Shown here piece by piece: positions 1-7,732 of a stretch of DNA of 64,000 nt. Under the pieces are notes generated by a model that saw only the letters and a list, made by a program, of their open reading frames with translations, made no database searches and was not told the origin of the DNA. How positions within the stretch are numbered: the stretch's first letter is position 1; each line of letters begins with the position of its first letter. Source of the DNA: Copromyces sp. CBS 386.78 (Eukaryota > Ascomycota > Sordariomycetes > Sordariales > Sordariaceae); the NCBI GenBank assembly GCA_030685235.1, contig MU839134.1, forward strand, positions 1-64,000, in the 5' to 3' direction. The translations under genes were made by a program, and so were the position numbers.

Positions 1-180
1 AGGTGGGGATGCGGCCGCGGCAACAGTGATGCCGTGGCTAGTCAACGACTGTCATGCGACAGGTGACAACACCAGCGATACCAATACGGTATCATGGGCC
101 TAGCCTAGGTGGCCCACCTAGCTTAGTTGTTGAACGAAGGGCTTTGATTGGTCGGATTTGAGTGCAAAAGGGCAAAAGCC

Positions 181-224
181 AAAGACCCCTATAAAGACCT
201 CTGGAGGTCCTTATAGGGGTCTTT
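181..224. repeat. 20-bp inverted repeat (hairpin)
   Basis: The left arm (181-200) and right arm (205-224) are reverse complements with one mismatch around a 4-nt loop. The right-arm sequence reappears near-identically at about 31975-31996, where it is not followed by its own inverted partner. It may be a terminal repeat of a small DNA element (MITE-like); no transposase is visible. Confidence 0.7.
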
Positions 225-314
225 AGCTAATAATTATTTATAGCGGTTCGAAGTAGACGGATTTCTTCCAAGTCCGGGCAAATGAGGGCATTTACACTTT
301 CGTACGAAAAAAAC

Positions 315-390
315 TGTCACCGATTGGAATCGAACTGGCGATCACAATAATGAGAGCGACGACAAGAACTATTGAGCCACTGGCCCAATT
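315..390 (-). other. tRNA-like relic
   Basis: The minus strand has an A-box-like TGGCTCAATAG and a B-box-like GTTCGATTCC at tRNA-like spacing, followed by GGTGACA. The acceptor 5' strand and the T stem do not pair properly, so it is unlikely to be a working tRNA. A similar object lies at about 30408-30480. It may be a tRNA-derived repeat head or a mutated tRNA gene. Confidence 0.25.
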
Positions 391-1000
391 GATTGATGAG
401 AGGTTCGTTTATTGCTCTTATATTGAAGGAAGGTGTTAAACTTTGGGAAAGAACTATCGTCACTTTGGTGAAAAAGAACTCCCGCGAATCTGGCCAATCA
501 GAGGCTTTTCCTGGCCAACTAGGCTAGGTGTTTTAACTTGCCTAGGTGTAAAATCTAGGCTAGGCAAAAAAGCTAGGCTAGAAACCCCCTTACTAGGCTA
601 GATGCCTTGGGGGATTTCCCGCTATGGTACGATTGCATCCTTATTTTTCGTTTACTAACTTCTATAGCGACGACGACGATGACGATAACGATAACGACGA
701 TGCTATGAAGATAGTGGTGGTTTGACTTGGGTGGGCGACGAAGATTGGGTGACGAAGATTAGGTGACGAAGATTTGGGAAGGTGATAGTTTGAAAGGAAA
801 GTGACGAAGACTTGGGAAGGCGACGGTTGTAAAAGGGAAGTGACGAGCTAGATATTGGAAGTACCGAGGGCTTGGTTACCTTACCCTTAAAAGTAAACCT
901 TGTAGATGATTTCGTAGTATAAAAAAGAAAAAGGCAAGAGCTCCTATTCCCAAACCAAACCAACCAATCAGAGGCTAGGGATCCGCTTAGAACGGTTATT

Positions 1001-1923
1001 CTGAGGTGTACGGTTATTTTGAAAAGAACCGTTACTCTAAGCTGAACGGTTATTCTGGAATGAGGTGTTTGCTTATATTGAACGGCACCCAGCAGGTACG
1101 GTTTCCTGGGCCCCCATATTCCCATCAATGGATCCCCCAGCGCCAACAGAGCCAACCGGACAAGAATTTGGGTGCTAAGGGGAGTGGGAATCAAATGGGA
1201 AAGACAGTCACAAAACAGGCACAACCAGGAACCTGTGACAAGAACGCTTGATTGATTCGAGAGAGGGAGAGAAGGAGGGAGTGATCGTAAGGATCACGAG
1301 TTTATATACATGGCCAATGTGGGGAACGATCTTGATAAGCCTTTCTGATAAGGCTGAGATGCGAATAGCTTCAACAATCACACACGTATGTTCAAGACCA
1401 TGGTTTGGTACCTTGCCATGCCACAACCCATTAAGTGGTCCACAACCTGGGTCTCCAAGGTTGAATGTTCGATAAGGCCTTCTGTCAGGACCGATAACGG
1501 CTCATGTCCAACCTGATTCTTCATCGCCAGTTAGCCACCAGGAAGGCGCACAGACACGCAAAGAAAACCTGACGGGCAGATGGTGAATGGCATCTAGTCT
1601 GGGCAACCTGATGGTAAACCGGTCATTCACCATGCCCGGGACGCAAATTAGACCTTGGGATTTGCAGTCTGCTTCCTATAAATTCTTTCTTCGGGCCTGC
1701 CACAGTTCTTTAACCCTTTCCACTACCACCATCGTCAATGAGGTACTTTCGTTAAACCAGCATTTGCAGATTTGCACAAAAACTCACCCAAATATCCTGC
1801 GTCGTAAGTCTGTTTCGTTTTCTCTTTCCTTTATTTTTATTCCCACCTCTGTTCCCACAGCAGGGACGAACACTAACAACAACATGATGACAGCTTCAGC
1901 GTTGGGAAAGAACTGCCGTAACA
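1001..1923. other. Upstream region of the first Cys-rich gene; no other gene seen
   Basis: Only short overlapping frames without family motifs occur. The C/T-rich stretch at about 1690-1860 could be the promoter and 5' leader of the gene starting at 1924. TTC-rich pyrimidine tracts are common in fungal leaders. No TATA element or other site can be assigned. Confidence 0.4.
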
Positions 1924-2759
1924 ATGGATTGGGAAAGCTTTCTTGAGTTCGTTGCGCCCGGTCTCAACCCTCCGGTACTAAAAGCCACCATGTCCTACTT
2001 CCACGGGCTATTCGCTTTTACTAACATATTTCCCAGTACCAGGGCAACGTTGAGGCAAATGGCGCTCCGCCTCCTGCTGTCCAGAACAACATGCCCGAGC
2101 AAGCGGCTGCTCATAACGGACCAAACCTCAATGCCATCCCCCAAGCCCCCGTTGCGCCTGCTGCAGCCATTAACAATGTTTACAACTTCAATGCGCCGGT
2201 GCAGCTTGGGTTTCAGGGACTTGGTGAACCCATGCCTCTTCATGTCAACGTTCCTGGCGGCTACGTGAACGGTGGCAACGTAAACGGCGGCCATCTTGGC
2301 CCCGTCGATGGCAATGTCGTTAACCACAACAACCACTTCAATGGCGGAAATGTCCAGAACAACCAGTTCAACGGCAACAACCACCATAACAACGAATTCG
2401 GCGGCAATAACTTGGCCGTCCACGCGCCTCCTCCAGCCCCGGCTCCACCTCTGGCACTGGTCATTCAGATCTGTGACCACCCCGGCTGCAACAATCCGGT
2501 GGAAGATCCTGGCCCGAGGGTCAGAAAATGCCTTCAACACCTGTTGAGCAGGATCGGGCCCGGTCGCAGGGCCAGAATGGACGCCTGCCGCGCCATGGGC
2601 TTGATTCCTTGCCGCGGTTGCACTTCGGGTCGGCCCCAGAGAGCTCCAGGACAATCGTGCTGGAGGTGCGAACACATCCGCCAAAATAGGCGACCTGGTG
2701 GATGCCCCGGGTGTCTTCATGAGGGTTGCCCTCGATTTCCGGGCCAGTATTTCCCCTGA
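1924..2759 (+). CDS. Cys-rich protein with Asn/Gly-rich N-terminal half (family 1, copy 1)
   Basis: I do not recognise this protein. The model is two exons, 1924-1974 and 2037-2759, joined in phase across a 62-nt intron that has a CTAAC branch point and a TTTCCCAG acceptor; it encodes 257 aa. The first ~150 residues are Asn/Gly/His/Pro-rich low complexity, including many VNGG and FNGN-like units. The last ~95 residues carry at least ten cysteines in CxxxxC, PCRGC, CWRCEH and GCPGC contexts and end in CPRFPGQYFP. The pattern suggests metal-binding knuckles, but this is inference. The CxKCEH...CPRY core recurs at 3931-4278, and a decayed near-copy of the C-terminal half follows at 3050-3354. 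No signal peptide is visible. The downstream ATG at 2091 is an alternative start if the small first exon is wrong. Confidence 0.65.
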
Positions 2760-3049
2760 GCCAACAAGGGGTCTTCGGTTGTCCCATGTTATTCCTTATT
2801 CCGTACCTCTAGGGAGATGTTACGAGGGGATACTCAGTGCAGCAGAAGGGAATTAAGAGGGAATGGCTGTAAGCTGTTTTTATATACTTCACCTCTACGT
2901 AAAACGCGGGGCCACGGTAGCATAGATGTATTCAGGGACAAATATAGTTCGTTGGCACACTTTCACTTTTCAGCAGCACCAGGCAATTCAGTACTAATAG
3001 CCACTTTAGCACCAGTAGGCAATTTAGTACAACGCGGCCGCGCCAGCCC

Positions 3050-3354
3050 AGAACCCGTTGATGAGGCGCTGCGATTTCCCCGGTTGCGATCATCCGGTGA
3101 ACCATCCTGGCCGGAGGGTTAAAAAATGCGAACGATAGTTGAGCAGAGTTGGGCGTGGACGGGCTGCTAGGATGGACGCGTGCCGCGCCGCAAGCCTTAT
3201 TCCTTGCCGTGGTTGTACTTCAGGACGACCCCAGAGCGCCCCAGGTCAGTCCTGCTGGAAGTGCGAGCACACTCGCCAGAACAAACGCCCTAGCGGATGC
3301 ACCGGCTATCTTTTTAAGGGTTACCCTCACTATCCTGGCCAGTATCTGCCTTGA
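3050..3354 (+). pseudogene. Decayed duplicate of the Cys-rich family-1 C-terminal half
   Basis: This stretch aligns along its length with the 3' half of the 1924-2759 gene (about 2455-2759), and weaker similarity continues into the 3' flank to about 3570. An in-frame TAG lies at about 3136-3138, where copy 1 has a sense codon after KC. Two cysteines of the terminal knuckles are tyrosines (GCPGC to GCTGY and EGC to KGY). Many differences are G:C to A:T changes, several of them TG to TA or CA to TA, which fits RIP on a tandem duplication. An open frame restarts at 3139 and keeps the CWKCEH motif, but there is no matching N-terminal part, so I call it a pseudogene. Confidence 0.6.
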
Positions 3355-3930
3355 AGTCTCTTACAAAGTGTGTCTTCGGCTGCTGTGGACATTCCTTTCT
3401 CTGTCTCTTGGTGTTATAAAGAGTTCCTGGATGTTGAGGAGTGAGCTTGTAGCTAGGGATTTCGTCGAAAGGGGGAATTGTGTTCTAGGCAATAGCTCTA
3501 CCTCAGTTCCTTATCATTATGTCTTTTAGTTCTTTATCAAGCCTGGGGTTACGGTAGCACTAATGAATCCGAGGATTAAAATAGAAGTCTGTGTCCCTGG
3601 GACAGGCCATAGCTCCAAGAAACAAAGTGATCACAAAACCGATATCCATATCATGAAACACGTGTAACCAGGAGCTACCAAGAAACGGAATCTCAGAGCT
3701 TTGAACCATAAACTTCCTCGTGTTACCTGTTCCCTCGCCTTCATCGTACAAATACCTACCGAAGCCCTTCCTTCTTGAACTCACTGATCTAGAAGATCGA
3801 ACAAGATCATCTCAACAACCAACCTATCAGTCCCTTCAGCTTTGTACCGACCCCCATTTGCACCTCAAGACATTCCACCTACGACTACCTTAGCTTTCAG
3901 GAGCACCCACCACAGACTCACAGGCTCACA
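3355..3930. other. Spacer with duplicated 3' flank
   Basis: The first ~220 bases resemble the 3' flank of the 1924-2759 gene (compare CGGGGCCACGGTAGCA near 2910 with TGGGGTTACGGTAGCA near 3544). The rest is the likely promoter and leader of the 3931 gene. No other gene is seen. Confidence 0.4.
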
Positions 3931-4278
3931 ATGCAAAGATACCAGAAGAGATACCCGGCGCCAAATCCTATGACATGGAAGCCCCCCAAACCAGTCAAGA
4001 TCAAAACCAAGAAGCAATACACCCACGAAAAATGTCCGGGCCCTGGTATCAGACTGGGCAACTTGTTCGGTCTTCGGACCTGGTACATTCACAAGAAGAT
4101 AAGACAAACTGGACAAGGCTACACCAAAAAGGGCATGCCTTGTTACAAGTGCGAGCACTTTCGGAGAGACGCGGAGGCTAAGAGGAGGAATCGTCGTGGA
4201 GAGTGTAATGGCACTTGTTTGTGGCCGAAGTGTCCGAGGTATCATATTGGGCTTTACCGTGAGCATATTAGAGCGTAG
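3931..4278 (+). CDS. Small basic Cys-rich protein (family 1, divergent copy)
   Basis: Single-exon frame of 115 aa beginning ATGCAAAGATAC in a good context (ACAATG). The function is unknown. The N-terminal half is rich in Lys, Pro and Tyr. The C-terminal half has CYKCEHFRR, then a spacer, then GECNGTCLWPKCPRY. This follows the same order of CxxCEHxR and GxCxGxC...CPR[FY] seen in the protein ending at 2759, so the two are probably diverged paralogues, although the N-terminal regions do not align. It lacks the PCRGC segment. No signal peptide or membrane segment is visible. It lies about 580 bases after the decayed copy on the same strand, consistent with a tandem family. Confidence 0.6.
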   Translation: MQRYQKRYPAPNPMTWKPPKPVKIKTKKQYTHEKCPGPGIRLGNLFGLRTWYIHKKIRQTGQGYTKKGMPCYKCEHFRRDAEAKRRNRRGECNGTCLWPKCPRYHIGLYREHIRA

Positions 4279-4767
4279 AGTATCCTTGGTAGAGGTAGTG
4301 GGGGTAGGAGTAATAAGGTGGCGGGTGGGTTGAGGGAGTTGGAGTTGGAGTGAACGGGAATGGGAACGGGAACCTGAAACTTGAAAGTGCAAACAAAGGG
4401 AGATAAAGGAGGGGGAACAAAGGAAAGCGTCTGGGAGATGTATGATAATCTAGTTGCAAGGTAGCAGTGCTTTGGGGTTTGGATATGTCTTTGAATGGGC
4501 TTTGTTCTGAATTCTCCCGCTTGCTACCTACGTGCCGATGTCACCGCCCATCTAGACGGACTGTTCGTAGTGGCTTTGTCGTCCACTTGGTTCCAGTGAA
4601 AAGTTGTGCTACGATGTCGAGATAGAGCGACCGGTTATCATGCAGATGTATCCCTGATGTCGTGTCGGTTTGCCCCGTCGGGTTGCCTGCCTCCTTCGGA
4701 AATAGTGAGCATCCAAGTACCTTACGTTTTATGGTAGGTAATTGCCAGGTCGGACGTTATCTTACCT
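4279..4767. other. Convergent intergenic region
   Basis: This lies between the + strand gene ending at 4278 and the - strand gene ending at 4768. Its first ~110 bases are G/A-rich. No gene or clear site is seen. Confidence 0.5.
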
Positions 4768-5229
4768 CTAAGCAATAACGCGAGCAGCGACCGCGGCAAA
4801 GGCATTCCTCACTAGCTCTACGACCTCCGCAGCCTTGTCGAGTGCCTGGACAAGCTCCGCTGTAGCCGCAACCGATGTCTCGGTATGAACAAGAGTGTTC
4901 TCCATGCGGAATACAAGCTCCTCGGCGTCCTGAACAATGGTCCAGGCTTCCCTGCAAATCGCACCCGCTTTTCTAGCCTCGCGAAGTGAAGTTTGGACGT
5001 TCGCCTCCTCCATGCTGGTGTAGACTGCGTAGACTGCATCGGTTGCGGCCTGATAGTTGACCGCGGCCTGCCTCAACAGTTTCTGAACCCGTCTTCCAAG
5101 CCTCTCCACTCCCGCGTCACGGCAGGAAACGCACATCATGCCACCCTGCCGGGCCACATAGAGGTGGCAGATACTGCACATGGTGACGACCATGGCGGTG
5201 CTGATGGATGAGTGATTGACGGGTACCAT
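4768..5229 (-). CDS. Zinc-knuckle/helical protein (family 2, copy A)
   Basis: This is a 153-aa frame from the first in-frame ATG (5229). The open frame extends far upstream without another ATG, so an additional 5' exon is possible. Residues 18-36 hold a CxxC-x11-CxxC knuckle (CSIC...CVSC). The rest is Ala/Glu/Arg-rich and predicted helical, with a basic RRVQKLLRQ segment just after the knuckle and a motif around ICREAWTIVQDAEELV. The latter closely matches ACREAWPILEAVEEIV in the remnant at 6473-6835, and the ends VAARVIA and VAARTAEPT also correspond. The knuckle matches that of the 7221-7732 gene. The function is unknown; a small zinc-binding protein is an inference. Confidence 0.55.
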   Translation of the reverse strand: MVPVNHSSISTAMVVTMCSICHLYVARQGGMMCVSCRDAGVERLGRRVQKLLRQAAVNYQAATDAVYAVYTSMEEANVQTSLREARKAGAICREAWTIVQDAEELVFRMENTLVHTETSVAATAELVQALDKAAEVVELVRNAFAAVAARVIA

Positions 5230-6472
5230 GTTGCCGCGTTCTCTCGGCCGATGTTCAGTGCGAAGCAAAAATTCCTCAAGGAGGGGGCGCAGGGCAGTGT
5301 CGTTGACGTAGTGGCGGATCAAGGTGCTAGTCAATAATTGTGAGAGGAAGTTGGCGAAGGACAGGTATAGGAGAGATGCCGTCAGAGACGAAGAGATGCG
5401 CTTATGTTGGGAATGAGAGGAAGGTCGTTTTGGTGGTCGGTAGGTAAGGTAGTCCGAACGAAAGAGGTTGATGCGCGTTCTTTTCTGATGCTGGCGCGAA
5501 GCGGAGGTTGAGCTTGCGACTTCGTGGTAATAGTAGAGTATCGCGATCTGTCTGAGGGTGGGGGTGATGGCTGATGAAGGACGAGGCTTGTGAGATGGTG
5601 CGAACGTGCGCGGGTCACGTCGAGGATTGTTGTGCTCAGTCTGGGGAAGAATGGTAGAGTTGAGAAGAGGGGGGAGACGAACAGGCCTGGAATCGCGGCT
5701 ACGGGGATCGGTGGGTCGAATTTATGGGGCACGCCTTGTGGTATATGACGGATGGAGGCTAGGAGGGGAGCAAAGTGGTGATGGTGATACGCGCGTGCTA
5801 TTTGACGACTGGGCTTGTGGTGAAAGTTGAAGTTACCTTAACCACGATGCGCTGTATTGTGAGGGATGTGCGAACTGCGAAGTAAAAAGGAAACGAGAGT
5901 TGCCCTCTGGATTGGGGACGAACAACGGTTACCCAGCGCTCATCCACTGGTGGAAAAATGGAGCGGAATCTGAACGAGTCTGGGACCCCTGCCGGCCGGA
6001 AGCAGGCTGTTGCGTCTGGTCTCGGAGAAGGGAGAGGGGTGTGGTCTGAGCTGGCAAACAAGTTCCCGGGGAAATATAGGGCGTATGGGCTTGTATTCTA
6101 GGTAGGTAGCTGGAATCATGAACGAGCGACTATTCCCGAGAAAAAATACCTCAGTCATTCCCTGGTCACGAAGCTCACGATGACACCTTCGTTATGTGTC
6201 CTCTTCGTCATAGAGGGAGATCTGATGAGCCGCCGACTTGACAGCTGCCGTAACCTGCTCTCCAAAGTCTTTTTATCGTCGAGAAATGGACCTCGAGTAC
6301 CACGCCATGTTGTCCGTCTCGATCACTTGTCGAAGAGGATGACATCTCGTCGAGTGCCTCCTCGCTCTGACCTCTCATGCCGTTGTCCTAGTGTGGTTGA
6401 TGTCGTCGACTCGCCTAACTCCCGCAAGCATCCAAGTAACAGGCCTGCCGACCCTCTGGCGAGAATACATGC
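5230..6472. other. Gene-poor spacer
   Basis: The minus-strand frame of the 4768-5229 gene stays open upstream to about 5715 but has no ATG. It may contain leader sequence or an unrecognised exon. The remaining short frames show no motif or codon bias that I would trust. Confidence 0.4.
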
Positions 6473-6835
6473 TTAAGTCGGCTCAGCCGTACGAGCAGCG
6501 ACCGTGACGAGGATCTCTGTCACCAGGTGGGCTACCTCTTTGGAGCTCTGGAGGGCCGGAATAAGCATATCTCCAGCCGCTACTGCTTTCTCCAAATGGA
6601 TACCCTGTATCCGAGCGACAATCTCTTCGACAGCCTCCAAAATGGGCCAGGCTTCTCTACAAGCCAAAGTTGCGCCCCACGGCGCCTGAACGGCAACTTG
6701 GACGTCCTCCTCGTGGTTGGCGACTGTAACTGCGTTGGTCGCGACTTGCAAGTGGACCGTCGCTCGCTCTATTAAGACATCTATCTTTCTTCTCAGCTTG
6801 TCGGTTGTCCTTATTGTATAGTAGCGGTTATTGAG
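6473..6835 (-). pseudogene. Remnant of a family-2 gene (copy B)
   Basis: The minus frame is open from 6835 to the stop at 6473 but has no ATG start and no zinc knuckle. It keeps the family core: TDKLRRKID (compare ADKLRRKLA in the 7221-7732 protein), then ATNAVTVANHEEDVQ and ACREAWPILEAVEEIV (compare the 4768-5229 protein), ending in VAARTAEPT. Where the knuckle should be, a stop occurs and the sequence runs into tandem repeats at 6836-7031. It is probably a 5'-truncated copy. A cryptic upstream exon cannot be excluded. Confidence 0.5.
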
Positions 6836-7031
6836 CTACCGGTTGTTGAGGGCCGACAAAGTCTTGATAGTGGCTGTGAGGCTGATAGTGGTCTTGAGGC
6901 TGATATATATAGTGGTATTTAGGATGATAGTGGCCTTGAGGCTAATACTAGCCTTGAGGTTGTTGACCTACCGGTTGTTAATGGCCGATAAAGTCCTGAT
7001 AGTGGCCTTGATGCTGATAGTGGCCTTGATG
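6836..7031. repeat. Degenerate tandem repeats of about 18 nt inside a 56-nt direct repeat
   Basis: A perfect pair of 18-nt units lies at 6996-7013 and 7014-7031 (CTGATAGTGGCCTTGATG). Degenerate copies occur back to about 6877. A ~56-nt segment beginning CTACCGGTTGTT at 6836 recurs at 6968 with a few changes. The + frame through the repeat encodes Leu/Ile/Val-rich sequence, which is a by-product of the repeat. Confidence 0.7.
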
Positions 7032-7220
7032 CTGCTGGGCGCCGGCGGGTCGAACTGCGTTGGTGGGCTGATGGAAGCCGAAGGGTTGAGGAGCGACAAC
7101 AATGTACTGGGCGCCACCGAGTTGATTGGCGCTGGGCGACGGCTAAGAGCGGTGAAGTTGGTAAAGGCCATTGAGGCTGATAGCACCAGGAGAGCGCAGG
7201 TGAGTATCGTAATCATGAAT

Positions 7221-7732
7221 TCATAGCTGACACTGGATGTGCCGGTGAGAAGGTGGCTCGTGAGCGGTCAGAAGAATATGGTAAGCGATAGGTACCATCA
7301 TGACGGCCTTCATGGCATGCTCGGTGCCGGCGAAAAGGCTGTCTGCGTCGCCAGAAGACTTCACCGTATCGGCCACCGTCTCCAGCTTTCTCATTCCCGT
7401 TACCAGCAAGAAAGCTAGCTTCCGTCGAAGCTTGTCTGCTGCCCTGGAGTTGACGCATTGTGGGCATGAGTCCCCAAGCTGGGGAGCCTCCCGCACGTAA
7501 CAACTACTGCAATAATGCCCTCCTTGATGAATAACCCGGTACAATTCCCTCCTGCGCAGGGGGTCAGGCCTGTTGTCCAGGCAGTCGATGCACCTGGTGG
7601 CGTTCGGAAGATGGCGGTGACTTACGCCACACTTCTCACACAATGGAAGTGTGGCCACGTGTGCCAGCCACCAAACAGGAAGTTGTAGTACACAACTTCG
7701 TCAGGCGGGTTGTTTTCCACGTTAAGATTCAT
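7221..7732 (-). CDS. Zinc-knuckle/helical protein (family 2, copy C)
   Basis: The model is two exons, 7732-7626 and 7551-7221, giving 145 aa. The start ATG lies in an excellent context (CGTCACCATGA). The 74-nt intron has a GTAAGT donor, a CCTGAC branch point and a GCGCAG acceptor, and it restores the frame. Residues 50-68 form CSSC-x11-CPQC, the same spacing as the knuckle of the 4768-5229 protein, followed directly by SRAADKLRRKLA, which also appears in the 6473-6835 remnant. The C-terminal half diverges from the other two. If the intron is not used, the frame upstream reads a second knuckle (CEKC...CIDC) but lacks an ATG. The function is unknown; the family is not recognised. Confidence 0.6.

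Larger units (their letters stand above)
1..1000. repeat. Mosaic of repeat relics, no gene seen
   Basis: No supportable gene. The stretch contains a strong hairpin (181-224), CTAGGC-rich short repeats (about 100-130 and 520-610), a GACGAT/GATAAC simple tract near 670-705 and several copies of a CCAATCAGA-type motif. The hairpin arm and the CCAATCAGA motif recur in the 30-32.4 kb island, so these are probably remnants of the same dispersed element. Short open frames here look like chance. Confidence 0.6.

Noticed and set aside
1995..2720. Long minus-strand open frame (241 codons) opposite the first Cys-rich gene
   Set aside because: It overlaps the supported + strand exon and has Val/Ala-rich composition from the complement of its repeats. 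No start context or motif.
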